Assembly (NCBI RefSeq): GCF_025823185.1 | Contig: NZ_JACKVK010000008.1 | Span: 497,565 to 561,564, forward strand | DNA: 64,000 nt | Origin: Mycobacterium yunnanensis | GTDB taxonomy: Bacteria > Actinomycetota > Actinomycetes > Mycobacteriales > Mycobacteriaceae | Reading direction: 5' to 3' | In this document: piece by piece, positions 1-9,398 of the stretch | How positions within the stretch are numbered: the stretch's first letter is position 1 | How the letters are laid out: every line of letters starts with the position of its first letter | The notes under the pieces: generated by a model | Database searches by the model: none | What the model was told of the DNA's origin: nothing | The model's input: the letters and a program-made list of their open reading frames with translations, nothing else | Made by a program: the position numbers and the translations under genes

Positions 1-1683
1 CTCGGCCCGCTTGTTCATCACGTGGTCGATGAAGCCGGGGTCCTGATGGCTGAAGCCGTTGTGGTCTTGGCGCCAGACATGGCTGGACAGTAGATAGTTC
101 AGGCTGGCGATGGGCCGACGCCACGGAATGTGGTTGGTGACCTTGAGCCACTTGGCATGCTGGTTCAGCATCGAGTCGACGATGTGGATGAAGGCCTCGT
201 AGCAGTTGAACAGGCCGTGACGCCCGGTCAGCAGGTAGCCCTCCAGCCAGCCCTGGCACTGGTGCTCCGACAGCATCTCCATGACACGGCCGACGCGCGC
301 GAGGTGTTCGTCGACCTCGGGGCCGACGTACTCGGCGTTCCACTGCTTGTCGGTCGCGTCGTAGACGCCCTGCAGCCGGTTGGACGCGGTCTCGTCGGGA
401 CCGAAGATGCGGAAGTTGTCCGGGTTGAGCCGCACCACGTCGGTCAGCCAGCTGCCCAGCACCCTGGTGGATTCCGCGATCGTGGCGCCCGGGGCGGGTA
501 CGTCCACGGCATACTTGCGAAAGTCGGGCAGGCGCAGATCCTTCAGCAGCAGGCCGCCGTTGGTGTGCGGGTTGGCGCTCATCCGGAGGTCGCCCTCGGG
601 GGCCAGCTCGGCGATCGTGGGGTCGAGTCTGCCGTCGGCGTCGAAGAGCTCGTCGGCCCCATACGACGCCAGCCAGTCGGCGAGCACCTGCAGATGCTCG
701 GGCGTGTCGCGGGCGTTGGCCAACGGAACCTGGTGCGCCCGCCACGATCCGGTGGTCTTCTTGCCGTCGATGTACGCGGGTCCGGTCCACCCCTTGGGCG
801 TGCGGAAGACGATCATCGGCCAGCGAACCGGCGTGTCGTCGTCGGCCGGCCGGGCCTTGATCTCCGCAATCTGGTTGAGCACGGTGTCGAGCAGTTCGGC
901 GAATTCGCGGTGGGCCTGGGCCAGATCGGTCTCCTCGGTGGCCTCGAAGAAGTACGGCTCGTGGCCGTACCCGACCATCAAGCTGCGCAGCTCGTCCTTC
1001 GGAATGCGATCCAGCACAGTCGGATTGGCGATCTTGTACCCGTTGAGGTGCAGGATGGGCAGCACCACGCCGTCCTGGGTGCGGTTGACGAACTTGTTGG
1101 AGTGCCAACTGGTCGCCAGCGGCCCGGTCTCCGCCTCGCCGTCGCCGACCACCGCGGCCACCAGCAGGTCGGGGTTGTCGAACGCGGCGCCGTAGGCGTG
1201 GGAAAGCGCGTAGCCCAGCTCACCACCCTCGTGGATGGATCCGGGTGTCTCGGGGGCGACGTGGGACGGGATTCCGCCGGGGAAGGAGAACTGACGGAAC
1301 AGCCGTCGCAAACCCTCCGTGTCGGCGGTGACGTCGGAGTAGGTCTCGGAGTACGTGCCGTCGAGGTAGGCGTTGGCCACCAGGCCAGGGCCGCCGTGGC
1401 CTGGGCCGGTCACGTACACCGTGGACTGGGAGCGTTCCTTGATGGCCCGGTTGAGGTGGGCGTAGAGGAAGTTCAGCCCGGGTGTGGTGCCCCAGTGGCC
1501 CAGCAAACGGGGTTTGACGTCCTCGCGGGCCAGGGGTGTCCGCAGCAGAGGGTTGTCCAGCAGGTAGATCTGGCCCACGGACAGGTAGTTGGCGGCGCGC
1601 CACCATCCGTGCAGTCGAGCGAGGGTCGAATCGCTCACCGGTTCGACGTCGACGGACTTCCAAGCCGTGGTCACTGCGGTCAT
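1..1683 (-). CDS. xfp: Phosphoketolase (Xfp family), 3' end cut by window edge
   Basis: This is the N-terminal 561 residues of a thiamine-diphosphate enzyme of about 800 residues that splits xylulose-5-phosphate or fructose-6-phosphate with phosphate to give acetyl-phosphate. Family motifs are clear: [17 protein letters not shown], the [15 protein letters not shown] stretch and the diphosphate-binding [19 protein letters not shown] region. The reading frame is open to base 1, so the C-terminus lies outside the window. I chose the ATG at 1683; an in-frame ATG at 1701 adds six residues but lacks a ribosome site. The gene is a cytosolic sugar-phosphate shunt enzyme. Its usual partner, acetate kinase, is not in view and could lie to the left. 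Confidence 0.96.
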   Translation of the reverse strand, partial: MTAVTTAWKSVDVEPVSDSTLARLHGWWRAANYLSVGQIYLLDNPLLRTPLAREDVKPRLLGHWGTTPGLNFLYAHLNRAIKERSQSTVYVTGPGHGGPGLVANAYLDGTYSETYSDVTADTEGLRRLFRQFSFPGGIPSHVAPETPGSIHEGGELGYALSHAYGAAFDNPDLLVAAVVGDGEAETGPLATSWHSNKFVNRTQDGVVLPILHLNGYKIANPTVLDRIPKDELRSLMVGYGHEPYFFEATEETDLAQAHREFAELLDTVLNQIAEIKARPADDDTPVRWPMIVFRTPKGWTGPAYIDGKKTTGSWRAHQVPLANARDTPEHLQVLADWLASYGADELFDADGRLDPTIAELAPEGDLRMSANPHTNGGLLLKDLRLPDFRKYAVDVPAPGATIAESTRVLGSWLTDVVRLNPDNFRIFGPDETASNRLQGVYDATDKQWNAEYVGPEVDEHLARVGRVMEMLSEHQCQGWLEGYLLTGRHGLFNCYEAFIHIVDSMLNQHAKWLKVTNHIPWRRPIASLNYLLSSHVWRQDHNGFSHQDPGFIDHVMNKRAE

Positions 1684-1832
1684 CGTTCCATCCAATCCCA
1701 TGTCGCGGTCGGTGGCACCTCTCGGCGACGTGCCGTCACGGCCGGTTCAACCGGCGGTTGCCCACCCGTGACCCCGCGTACACACCGCATGACGAAGGCG
1801 CCGAACCGAGGTCCGGCGCCTTCGCGCGATGG

Positions 1833-2093
1833 CTAGTTTCCGATCGGAGGGGTGTCCCCCGACGGTCCGTAGGGGCCGTTCTGCTCGTTGGCCCCGCCGC
1901 CGGTACCACCGGTGCCGGTCTGGGGCGGATCCACGGTGATCTGCGAATTGCCCGGCTCCTCGCACGTCGTGGTCGACGACGTGGCATCGGTACATTGCTG
2001 CGGCTCGGCGGCCGCAGACGGCGCCATCGAGAACATCGCTGCAGCGGCACCTGCCGCGAGCACGGGTGCAATGGACGTGGTCATGCGAAACAT
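1833..2093 (-). CDS. Small secreted mycobacterial protein
   Basis: An 86-residue protein starting at an ATG with AGGAG four bases upstream. Residues 1-29 form a signal peptide (MFRMTTSIA, a hydrophobic alanine-rich core, then APSAAAEP with a likely cut after AAA). The mature part is short, low in complexity, rich in Gly, Pro, Thr and Asn, and holds two cysteines (QQCTD and TTCEE) that could form one disulfide. No enzyme motif is visible. A second ATG nine bases downstream is less well placed relative to the ribosome site. I do not recognise a function; secretion is inferred from the leader. Confidence 0.72.
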   Translation of the reverse strand: MFRMTTSIAPVLAAGAAAAMFSMAPSAAAEPQQCTDATSSTTTCEEPGNSQITVDPPQTGTGGTGGGANEQNGPYGPSGDTPPIGN

Positions 2094-2259
2094 GGGTCTC
2101 CTAGCTGGTGTGGGAAGTGCGGCTCTGAGCCGCGGACTGTCCGCGAGATGCTCTGCGGGGTGGTCGGTCGCCTTCCCTTGCGTTCCGGCCAAGAGTCACT
2201 TGCCCGTCGCAGCCGGGGTCCAAAACCGCCGAATGGCAACGACTTTTGCTGCGGTCGGA

Positions 2260-2286
2260 GTGTTTGAAGCTCCGCGGAGCAGGTAT
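2260..2286 (+). promoter_or_regulatory. Sigma-F-like promoter before the CsbD-like gene
   Basis: GTGTTT at 2260-2265 is followed, after 16 bases, by GGTAT at 2282-2286. This resembles the mycobacterial sigma-F/sigma-B-type pattern GGTTT-N16-GGGTA. The start codon lies 29 bases beyond. Stress-sigma control fits a CsbD-like product; the match is by eye. Confidence 0.45.
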
Positions 2287-2314
2287 GCCTTTCTGCGACG
2301 AAGGGAGAGCATCC

Positions 2315-2857
2315 ATGGCAGACGACAAGGCCGCCGAAGCCCGCAAGGGGCTGATCGACTCGGTGAAGGGCAAGGCCAAGGAGGTCGTAGGTTCCCTGAC
2401 CGGCAACGATTCGTTGACCGCCGAGGGCCAGCTCGAACAAACTCAGGCCAGCGCCCGCAAGGAGGCGAACGCCGCCGACGCGGTGGCCGACGCCGAATCC
2501 GAGCAGGCCAGGGCGCAGGCCGCCGACGCCGCGGGCCGGGCGGAACGGCAGCGCATCGCCGCCGAGGCCGACGCGGCAACGGCGCAGCAAGCCGCCGCCC
2601 GCGAGCGGGCCGCCGAGAAGCAGGCCGCAGAGCGGGCTGCGGCGTCGGAGACTGCGCGGGCCAATCAACGCGCCGAGGAACGCCGCCAGCGCGACGCGGC
2701 GGCCGCCGACCTCAGGGCCGACGCCGAGGTGGAGGCCGCGGGCGACGACTACGTCGATGCCGTCGCGGAGTACCAGGAATCGGCCGCGGACACCGCCGCC
2801 AAGCGAACCGAAGCAGACCGTCTGCGCGCCCGCGCGCACGACGACGAAGGGAAATGA
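2315..2857 (+). CDS. CsbD-like stress protein with long Ala-rich helical tail
   Basis: A 180-residue soluble protein. The first 45 residues (KGLIDSVKGKAKEVVGSLTG, then DSLTAEGQ) match the CsbD general-stress family. The rest is an alanine-, glutamate- and arginine-rich stretch with heptad-like spacing, probably a long helix or coiled coil. The ATG at 2315 is chosen because AAGGGAGAG sits just upstream and the CsbD homology begins there; a start further upstream at 2246 has no support. The stop is followed after one base by the next gene, so the two are co-transcribed. A sigma-F-like promoter lies upstream. The exact role of CsbD proteins is not known beyond stress induction. Confidence 0.85.
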   Translation: MADDKAAEARKGLIDSVKGKAKEVVGSLTGNDSLTAEGQLEQTQASARKEANAADAVADAESEQARAQAADAAGRAERQRIAAEADAATAQQAAARERAAEKQAAERAAASETARANQRAEERRQRDAAAADLRADAEVEAAGDDYVDAVAEYQESAADTAAKRTEADRLRARAHDDEGK

Positions 2858-2858
2858 C

Positions 2859-3536
2859 ATGCCCATCACCGACATTCCGCGCGCGATCCTCCGCGTCCAG
2901 TACCGACTGGCCAGGACGCCGCTGACGATCGTCGAAGATCGGTGGGTGTCGCGGCTGGACCCCGAGGCCCCGGCCCGGCTCGTCTACGAACGCTCCGTTG
3001 GGGTACTCGACGCCGTCGTGGGGCGCGCGCTCGGCGACGACGACGTGGCGCGACGCGGGGCCGCGGCCGCGCAACGGAGCGCTGCCCTAGGCCGGGCCGC
3101 CCAACTCGACGCCGAAGCGGAAGCCGAGGCGCGTCAGTCGTCGGCTCGGATCGAACAGGCGCGTGACGAGGCAGCCGAGACGCAGCGCGCGGCCCAGCAG
3201 CGCAAGCAGCGCGAGCAGCAGGACGCGGTGAAGGCGGCGGCTCACCGCAAGGCCTCCGCGGCCGATGCCGCAGTCGAGCGTGCGAAGGCCGACAAGCAGA
3301 AGGCCGACGCCGCAGCACGGCAGCGGGTCTCCGCCGCCCAGGCGCGGAAGGCCAATGCCGAGAAGGGAATCGACGCCGTCGAGGACGCGAGGCTCGCCGT
3401 CGCCGACGACCGTCAGGCCGATGCCGACGACAAGCGCGCGTCGGCGCAAGACGCTCGCGCCAGGGCCAATCAGGTCGAAGACCTGGCCGACGCCGAGAAG
3501 CGCAAGCGTCAGCAGGCCCGGTCCAGCAAGTCGTGA
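2859..3536 (+). CDS. Ala-rich coiled-coil protein (mycobacterial 'IF2-family' annotation class)
   Basis: A 225-residue protein. Residues 1-60 form a conserved-looking head (MPITDIPRAILRVQYRLAR, then a VDR-like VEDRWVSRL). Residues 65-225 are an almost uninterrupted Ala/Lys/Arg/Glu/Gln helix, probably a coiled coil. Proteins of this composition are often annotated in mycobacteria as IF2-family translation initiation factors on compositional grounds; no GTPase motif is present, so that name should not be read as function. The gene begins one base after the CsbD stop and shares its composition, so the pair probably act in the same stress response. No membrane segment is seen. Confidence 0.75.
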   Translation: MPITDIPRAILRVQYRLARTPLTIVEDRWVSRLDPEAPARLVYERSVGVLDAVVGRALGDDDVARRGAAAAQRSAALGRAAQLDAEAEAEARQSSARIEQARDEAAETQRAAQQRKQREQQDAVKAAAHRKASAADAAVERAKADKQKADAAARQRVSAAQARKANAEKGIDAVEDARLAVADDRQADADDKRASAQDARARANQVEDLADAEKRKRQQARSSKS

Positions 3537-3549
3537 CGACCACGCGGTC

Positions 3550-4479
3550 GTGATCCGCGTGGGACCGCTGGCCAGGATCGTCGCGTTCCTTCGCGCCGAC
3601 TATCCCGACGGTCTGGCCGGCGCCGGCCACGTTCCGCTGGTCGCGCTGCTGCGGCGGCGACTGTCCGGCGACGACCTGGACCTGATCGCGGAGGACATCC
3701 GTGCCCTTGGGCCGCCCGTGCGTCACCGTGACGTCGACGTCGCGGTTCGTCGCGTGCTTCGCGACGCCGCTTGTGCCGCCGACGTTCTCGACGTCAGCCG
3801 TCAGCTCGACGAGGCGGGCTGGATGATCGTCGACGCGTCCGATCGCGCGAGCCCGGGGGTCACCATCTTCGACGACGTGTGTGCCGCGGCGGTCGACCTG
3901 ATACCCGGCGCCGACCTGGCCGACGTCATGCTGGCGCGCGACGACGACGTGGTCTCGGTGGCGGGCACCTCCGAGCTGTGTGGACGGCTGGGCGACGTCC
4001 GGCGTACCGCAGGCGACGGTCCGTGCACCCACGCGCCGGCCGCCGTCATGGTTCGGGCCGACGACCTCGCCGCCGACGACCGCTGGACCCGGTTCGCGCC
4101 CGCCGCCGTCGCCCTCGGTGTGCGCAGTTGTCTGTCGGTCACCCTCTACCGTCGACCGCCAATCGTGGCCACCCTCAACGTCTTCGGCTTCGGGACTCGC
4201 GTCTGGGACGAGGACGCCGTGGCACTCGCGGCAACGCTGGCCGCTCACGCGTCGGCGGCCGTCCAGGCGAGCGTGTGGGGCGCCCAGCTGCAGTGCCCGC
4301 TCGCAGACGCCGAACGCATCAGCCAAGCCACGGGCGTCGTCATGGAACGACACGGCCTCGACCAGCTCGACGCGTTCGCGGTGTTGCGCCAGCTGGCGGC
4401 CGACGACGGCGTCGGGCTGGTCGACATGGCCCGGCAGGTCGTCGACGACTGTCCGTTCTGGTCGCCCGTCGGCGGGTAG
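3550..4479 (+). CDS. DUF3349-GAF-ANTAR regulator
   Basis: About 309 residues. Residues 1-75 (GPLARIVAFLRADYPDG and PLVALLRRRLS) resemble DUF3349, usually a stand-alone mycobacterial domain. Residues 95-250 form a GAF-type sensor, including GDGPCTHAPAA and a strand pattern ending in NVFGFG. Residues 255-309 form an ANTAR RNA-binding helix bundle (AERISQATGVVMERHGLD, then DAFAVLRQLA). ANTAR proteins act by stabilising antiterminator hairpins in mRNA leaders. The start is uncertain: GTG at 3550 and GTG at 3559 are both possible and neither has a strong ribosome site. The gene follows the coiled-coil gene by 13 bases and may share its stress promoter. Confidence 0.8.
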   Translation: MIRVGPLARIVAFLRADYPDGLAGAGHVPLVALLRRRLSGDDLDLIAEDIRALGPPVRHRDVDVAVRRVLRDAACAADVLDVSRQLDEAGWMIVDASDRASPGVTIFDDVCAAAVDLIPGADLADVMLARDDDVVSVAGTSELCGRLGDVRRTAGDGPCTHAPAAVMVRADDLAADDRWTRFAPAAVALGVRSCLSVTLYRRPPIVATLNVFGFGTRVWDEDAVALAATLAAHASAAVQASVWGAQLQCPLADAERISQATGVVMERHGLDQLDAFAVLRQLAADDGVGLVDMARQVVDDCPFWSPVGG

Positions 4480-4507
4480 TTCGTGGGGTGAACCCCTAGG
4501 AGATCTC

Positions 4508-4639
4508 ATGACGACACGACCAGACCAGGACGACGACGCGACGGGTGCCGACGGTGGCGCGCCCCCCGAGGTGCCGCCCGCCACCCCGGCGTACGCGACC
4601 CCGCCGCCGGGCGGGATCCCCGACGCCGACGACGACTAG
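4508..4639 (+). CDS. Small Pro/Asp-rich protein, 43 residues
   Basis: A short ORF with an unusually good ribosome site: AGGAG seven bases before the ATG. The peptide begins MTTRPDQDDDATG and ends PGGIPDADDD; it is acidic, proline-rich and probably disordered. A perfect 5-bp inverted repeat (GGGGT-GA-ACCCC, 4485-4496) lies directly before the ribosome site and could fold in the mRNA. Because the preceding gene encodes an ANTAR RNA-binding protein, this leader is a possible target, but that is speculation. Function unknown. Confidence 0.5.
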   Translation: MTTRPDQDDDATGADGGAPPEVPPATPAYATPPPGGIPDADDD

Positions 4640-4787
4640 TGAGGCGGGCTACGTCACACCACGCGTTGGGTTCGGGGTCCGGCCGAACCCTGTACCCTGG
4701 GCACGAATCAATTGGCTTGTGCTGCTTCGATTTCGGCATCACGCCTGGTCACCCGGCTCGCGGGTGAAGACGAAAGGATGGTCCGTC

Positions 4788-6251
4788 GTGGCGTCCCCGG
4801 GTGCTGGACACCGTCCGAGCACGCGGTTCGGGCCCTACGAACTGCAGGAGCTCATCGGCATGGGCGGCATGGGCGAGGTGTACCGCGCCTATGACACGGT
4901 GCGCGAGCGCATGGTGGCCCTGAAACTGCTGCGGGCCGACGTCGCCTCCGACCCGAGCTACCGCGACCGGTTCCGGCGTGAGTCACGCATTGCCGCCCGC
5001 CTGCAGGAACCCCACGTCATTCCCGTGCACGACTTCGGCGAGATCGAGGGGGTGCTCTACATCGACATGCGCCTGGTCGACGGCGCCAGCGTCAAGGACG
5101 AGCTGCGGGTGCACGGCGTGCTGCCGCCGGCCCGCGCCGTCTCGATCGTGGCGCAGGTCGCCTCCGCCCTGGATGCCGCGCACGCTCACGGTCTCGTGCA
5201 CCGCGACGTCAAGCCGGAGAACGTCCTGCTCACCCCCGACGACTTCGCCTACCTGGTCGACTTCGGCATCGCCAACGGCGGCGGCGAGGCCACCGTCACC
5301 AGGACGGGGTTGATCATCGGGTCGTGTGCCTACATGGCCAGCGAGCGCCTCAGCGGCAAACCCGGCGGCCCGCCGTCGGACGTGTACTCGCTGACGTGCC
5401 TGCTGTTCGAGAGCCTGGTGGGCCGGGCGCCGTTCGAGGCCGCCGACATCCGGCAGGTCATGAGCGCCCACATGTTCGCGCCGCCGCCGCGACCCAGCGA
5501 GGTCCGTCCGGGGATCAATCCCGCGTTCGACGCCGTCGTCGCCAAGGGCATGGCCAAGAGCCCCGGTGACCGCTTCCCAAGCGCCGGTGAGCTGGCCAGG
5601 GCCGCCGCCGCCGCACTGCACGCGGCGCCTCGCCCAGCCGCGACGCCCCACACCCGTCAGTTCGCCGAACGTCCCCCCGCGTACGTGCCCCGCCCGGCCG
5701 TCGCGGCCGCGCCCCCGGTGACCGCTTCGCGTTTCGGCCGCACCCAGAAGCTGCTGTTGGCGGGCGCCGCCGCGACGCTATCGCTGGCGGCCGGGCTGGC
5801 CGCGGCCATCGTCTACACCGGCGGCGACACCGCGTCGCGGTCGTCCACCACGCTGGCCAGCCCGCCCACCGCGAGCACGTCGACCAGCACGACGACGACG
5901 TCCACCCCCACGGCAGCGCCCCTGTCCGGGGTGTCCGACGTCGACTCCAAGGGCTTCGTCGGTCAGGCCGCCCGGTGCGACACCGGGACCGCCGTGGCGG
6001 CGATCAAGACGGCCTCGTCACTCGCGGTCATCTGCCAGGACGCGCCGGGCAGCTTCTACTACCACGGCCAACGGCTGCGCGACGGCGCCAACGTGCGCAT
6101 CGCCGACGCCGTCCCCAGCGGGGGTGGCTACGACGCCGTCAACCCGGCCGACGGCGCCCGTTACGAGGTGCGGCCCGACGAACTGACGATCATCAGCAAC
6201 GGGCATGTGGACTCCGCGGAACCGGCGCTGGAATACGGCTCGTCGAGCTGA
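4788..6251 (+). CDS. Receptor-type Ser/Thr protein kinase (Pkn family)
   Basis: A 487-residue membrane kinase. The cytosolic domain (20-285) has a glycine loop GMGGMGEVY at 24-32, catalytic Lys46 (VALKLL), HRDVKPEN at 138-145, DFG at 158-160 and an activation loop with two Thr (TRTG, 171-174). The usual APE motif reads ASE (YMASER). A Pro-rich linker leads to one membrane helix at about 320-342, then a Thr/Ser-rich stalk and an extracellular domain of about 110 residues with two cysteines (ARCDTG, VICQDA). This layout matches PknE/PknF-like mycobacterial kinases. GTG 4788 is chosen because AAAGGA lies nine bases upstream; GTG 4764 is an alternative. The substrate is unknown. Confidence 0.93.
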   Translation: MASPGAGHRPSTRFGPYELQELIGMGGMGEVYRAYDTVRERMVALKLLRADVASDPSYRDRFRRESRIAARLQEPHVIPVHDFGEIEGVLYIDMRLVDGASVKDELRVHGVLPPARAVSIVAQVASALDAAHAHGLVHRDVKPENVLLTPDDFAYLVDFGIANGGGEATVTRTGLIIGSCAYMASERLSGKPGGPPSDVYSLTCLLFESLVGRAPFEAADIRQVMSAHMFAPPPRPSEVRPGINPAFDAVVAKGMAKSPGDRFPSAGELARAAAAALHAAPRPAATPHTRQFAERPPAYVPRPAVAAAPPVTASRFGRTQKLLLAGAAATLSLAAGLAAAIVYTGGDTASRSSTTLASPPTASTSTSTTTTSTPTAAPLSGVSDVDSKGFVGQAARCDTGTAVAAIKTASSLAVICQDAPGSFYYHGQRLRDGANVRIADAVPSGGGYDAVNPADGARYEVRPDELTIISNGHVDSAEPALEYGSSS

Positions 6252-6277
6252 CGGGATTATTCACGGCTCTCCGCGGG

Positions 6278-6302
6278 TAGATTATTAGGTCGCGTAACTA
6301 AG
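6278..6302 (+). promoter_or_regulatory. -10 element and overlapping inverted repeat before the exporter gene
   Basis: TAGATT at 6278-6283 is a reasonable -10 box. It adjoins an imperfect inverted repeat TTAGGT (6285-6290), five bases, AACTAA (6296-6301), which resembles a TetR-type operator half-site pair. The exporter ATG is 36 bases downstream. No regulator gene of that family is adjacent, so the cognate repressor is not identified. Confidence 0.35.
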
Positions 6303-6337
6303 TCGACACTCACAGGCACCCCGAGCGAGGCACTCCC

Positions 6338-8566
6338 ATGACGGACACGGTGACCGAACCGCCGCGGTCGAACGACGTCCAGATCGACCCGTCGCGGCGC
6401 AACCTCATCTTCACGGCCGTGCTGCTGGGCATGCTCCTGGCCGCACTCGACCAGACGATCGTGGCCACCGCGCTGCCAACCGTCGTGGCCGATCTCGGTG
6501 GCGCGGGCCACCAGGCCTGGGTGGTGACGAGCTATCTGCTGGCGTCGACGATCGTCACGGCGATCGTCGGCAAGCTGGGTGACCTCTTCGGCCGCAAACC
6601 CGTCTTCATCGCCGCGGTGCTCTTCTTCATGGCCGGGTCGGTGCTGTGCGGTCTGGCCGGCTCGATGCCCATGCTGGTCGCCGCGCGTGCGCTGCAGGGC
6701 ATCGGTGGCGGCGCCATCATGGTCACCGCGACGGCCGTCATCGGCGAGGTCATCCCGCTGCGCGAACGCGGCAAGTACCAGGGCGCGCTCGGCGCGGTCT
6801 TCGGCGTCACGACGGTGATCGGGCCGCTGCTCGGCGGATTCTTCACCGACCACCTGAGCTGGCGCTGGGCCTTCTGGATCAACGTTCCCGTCGCCGTCGT
6901 CGTGCTCGCCGTGGCGGTCGTCGCCATTCCGAACCTGAGTGGCCGCGCGCGTCCGGTCATCGACTACGCCGGCATCGTGCTGGTGGGCCTCGGCGCGACC
7001 GGTCTGACGCTGGCGACCAGCTGGGGCGGCAGTGAGTACGCGTGGGGTTCGGCGATGATCATCGGCCTCTTCGCCGGGTCGGTGGTGGCGATCGCCGCCT
7101 TCGTCGCCGTCGAGCTCCGGGCGAGGGAACCGATCCTGCCGATGCGATTGTTCCGCGAACCGGTGTTCGCGGTGTGCTGCGCGCTGTCCTTCGTCGTCGG
7201 CTTCGCGATGCTGGGTGCGCTGACCTTCCTGCCGACGTTCATGCAGTTCGTCGACGGGGTGTCGGCCACCACCTCGGGGCTGCACACGTTGCCGATGGTG
7301 CTCGGCCTGCTGACCATGTCGATCAGCAGCGGTGTCATCGTCGGCCGCACCGGCAAGTACAAGATCTTCCCCGTCGCCGGCACGGCGGTGATGGCCGTCG
7401 GCTTCGTGCTGCTGTCGCGGATGGGTCCGGACACCCCCACCTGGGAGCAGTCGCTGTACCTGGTGATCCTGGGTGCGGGCATCGGCATGTGCATGCAGGT
7501 GCTCGTCCTGATCGTGCAGAACACCGTCGACTTCGCCGACCTGGGCGTCGCGACGTCGGGCGTCACGTTCTTCCGCACCATCGGCAGCTCGTTCGGTGCG
7601 GCGGTGTTCGGGTCGCTGTTCAACAACTTCCTGGAGGACCCGCTGGCCGACGCGGTCGCCAAGAGCGGCGCGCCACCTGCGGCCGCGCAGTCCCCTGACG
7701 CGCTGCACGCGCTGAGCCCCGAGATGGCCGCCCCGATCGCCTCGGCCTACGCCGACGCACTCGACCAGGTGTTCCTCTACGCCGCCCCCGTCGCGATCGT
7801 CGGCTTCGTGCTGGCGTTGCTGCTCAAGCAGGTTCCGTTGCGCAGCAACGACGTCAGCATCGCCGCCGACATGGGTGAGGGTTTCGCGATGCCGACCACC
7901 GACTCACCCGACGACCTGCTCAAGAACGCCGTCGGCCGGTTGATCAAGCAGGGCTCTGGCATGCAGCTGCGCGCCATCGCCGAACGGCCAGGCAGCCAAC
8001 TGGACATCAGCCGGCTCTGGGCGCTGTTGCAGGTGTACCGGTTCGGCCAGGCCGCAGGCGAGGCTCGGCTCAGCGACATCGCCGAACACGTTCGCTTGCC
8101 ACGGGAAATCCTCGAGCCCGCCTTCGACCGGCTGGCTCTCACCGGATACGCCGAGCGCACCAAGGACCAGTTCTGGTTGACCCCGGCCGGTGCCCGTCAG
8201 ATCGAGCAGTTCCGCGCCGCCACGTTGGAGTGGCTCACCAGTGGGCTCACCCAGTCCGCGGGGCTCGAGGTGCGGCCGGATCGCACGCAGGTCAGGCAGG
8301 CGCTGGATCGCGTGACGCAAGACGTTCTGGTGCAACGGGATTACTCCGAGGACGCCACGCAGGCGATGCGGATGCGGCCGGCACGACGCGCGTCGCACCC
8401 GCCGCGTCGGCCTCCGACTCCGATGCCGCCGCGGGCGCAACCGCCACGCCCGCGGGCGCCGATGCCGCCCCCGCCGCGGCAGGCCGGTGACCCGCCGACG
8501 ACGAGATTGCGCCCGCCCGGGCCGCCGCCGCGGGGGCCTCAGCCTCCGAGGCCCCCGCAGCGTTAG
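6338..8566 (+). CDS. DHA2-family MFS drug exporter with C-terminal winged-helix-like domain
   Basis: A 742-residue protein. Residues 20-500 hold about 14 membrane helices of the EmrB/QacA type, with motif C-like features and the [13 protein letters not shown] loop and [13 protein letters not shown] helix typical of proton-driven multidrug antiporters. Residues 525-640 form a cytosolic winged-helix-like domain ([39 protein letters not shown]) seen in some actinobacterial members. The last 75 residues are Pro/Arg-rich. Another frame in the same stretch gives an Ala/Ser/Asp-rich tail, so the true C-terminus could differ through a frameshift near 8350-8400. The stop overlaps that of the convergent cutinase gene. 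Confidence 0.92.
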   Translation: MTDTVTEPPRSNDVQIDPSRRNLIFTAVLLGMLLAALDQTIVATALPTVVADLGGAGHQAWVVTSYLLASTIVTAIVGKLGDLFGRKPVFIAAVLFFMAGSVLCGLAGSMPMLVAARALQGIGGGAIMVTATAVIGEVIPLRERGKYQGALGAVFGVTTVIGPLLGGFFTDHLSWRWAFWINVPVAVVVLAVAVVAIPNLSGRARPVIDYAGIVLVGLGATGLTLATSWGGSEYAWGSAMIIGLFAGSVVAIAAFVAVELRAREPILPMRLFREPVFAVCCALSFVVGFAMLGALTFLPTFMQFVDGVSATTSGLHTLPMVLGLLTMSISSGVIVGRTGKYKIFPVAGTAVMAVGFVLLSRMGPDTPTWEQSLYLVILGAGIGMCMQVLVLIVQNTVDFADLGVATSGVTFFRTIGSSFGAAVFGSLFNNFLEDPLADAVAKSGAPPAAAQSPDALHALSPEMAAPIASAYADALDQVFLYAAPVAIVGFVLALLLKQVPLRSNDVSIAADMGEGFAMPTTDSPDDLLKNAVGRLIKQGSGMQLRAIAERPGSQLDISRLWALLQVYRFGQAAGEARLSDIAEHVRLPREILEPAFDRLALTGYAERTKDQFWLTPAGARQIEQFRAATLEWLTSGLTQSAGLEVRPDRTQVRQALDRVTQDVLVQRDYSEDATQAMRMRPARRASHPPRRPPTPMPPRAQPPRPRAPMPPPPRQAGDPPTTRLRPPGPPPRGPQPPRPPQR

Positions 8567-9288
8567 CCGACCGGCGCGGGCGCCGGCGCGATGCGGTCGA
8601 CGGCGTACGTCGCTGCCTCGTTCGTCATGCCGTTGAAGCCGTAGCTGGCGTGCGCGAAGGTGGGCTGCCCGCCCGGCGTGCCGTCGCAGATGGTGTCGCC
8701 CTGCGCGCAGAGCTGAAGCGTCTTCGGGGCGTAGTTCGCGCCGATGGTCAGCTGGGGTGCGTCGTACTGCTGCAGGAACTCTGGCGACGGGTTGCCGAAC
8801 AACGTCACGGCGGCAACGTGATTGGCGACCTCGGCAGGCAGGGGCTGCGGCAGGATTGCGACGGGGACGCCGTCGGGCGCCCGGTCGGAGGTGACGAACC
8901 CGGCGACGATGGCGCCCTGGCTGTACCCGCCGAGCACGATCTTGGTGGCGGGGCAGTTCGCTGCTGTTGCCCGGACGTGGTCGCCGGCGTCCCGCACGCC
9001 GTCGATCACGCTTTGGGCGAACACCTCTCGGTTGTTGAAGTCGGTGCTGGCGGCGTAGTTCACCGGGTAGACGTCCAACGAGCGGGCGCCCAGCTGGGCG
9101 CGCAACGCGTCGACGTAGGACTGGCCGACACCGCCCACACCGGGGGCTTCACCGGACCCGCGGGCAAAGACCAGCTCCGCGTCTGGGCAGGGTTCCGCGG
9201 ATGCGGCCGGGGCCGAGGTGGTGGTGAGGATCGCGCCGGCGGTGAGGGCGGCAGCGCCGAGCAGGCGTGGCAAATGTCGGATTGTCAT
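8563..9288 (-). CDS. Secreted cutinase-like esterase
   Basis: A 241-residue alpha/beta-hydrolase of the mycobacterial cutinase-like protein family. Residues 1-31 are a Sec signal peptide ending in [11 protein letters not shown]. The nucleophile elbow GYSQG, the catalytic Asp in QGDTICDG and the His in [10 protein letters not shown] are all present. Cysteine pairs match the family's disulfides (PCPD with NCPA, LCAQGD with TICDG). Family members hydrolyse short esters or lipids outside the cell. The gene converges on the exporter and shares the 4-base TTAG with its stop. The gap to the divergent channel gene is about 106 bases. Confidence 0.93.
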   Translation of the reverse strand: MTIRHLPRLLGAAALTAGAILTTTSAPAASAEPCPDAELVFARGSGEAPGVGGVGQSYVDALRAQLGARSLDVYPVNYAASTDFNNREVFAQSVIDGVRDAGDHVRATAANCPATKIVLGGYSQGAIVAGFVTSDRAPDGVPVAILPQPLPAEVANHVAAVTLFGNPSPEFLQQYDAPQLTIGANYAPKTLQLCAQGDTICDGTPGGQPTFAHASYGFNGMTNEAATYAVDRIAPAPAPVG

Positions 9289-9368
9289 GAGCCCGAGTTA
9301 CCCCCGGCTTTGCCGACCAAACCACGAGGCGGGCGTTGACGCGCACGAAAACGGGGTACACGGCACCG

Positions 9369-9398
9369 ATGACCAGTGCGAATGCGCCCCGCGCGTGA
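9369..9398 (+). CDS. Possible nine-codon leader peptide
   Basis: ATG at 9369 opens a nine-residue frame (MTSANAPRA) whose TGA at 9396-9398 overlaps the GTG start of the channel gene as GTGA. Such an overlap can couple translation of the downstream gene. The ribosome site is weak (GGGG about 12 bases upstream), so this is tentative. Confidence 0.2.
   Translation: MTSANAPRA

Noticed and set aside
130-1836. 568-codon plus-strand ORF
   Set aside because: Antisense shadow of the phosphoketolase gene; the opposite strand encodes clear conserved motifs.
2866-4584. 572-codon minus-strand ORF
   Set aside because: Antisense to the coiled-coil and GAF-ANTAR genes; long open frames opposite GC-rich genes are common and this one shows no domain.
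6257-7708. 483-codon minus-strand ORF rich in His, Arg and Asp
   Set aside because: Shadow of the MFS exporter, which has a clear membrane topology.
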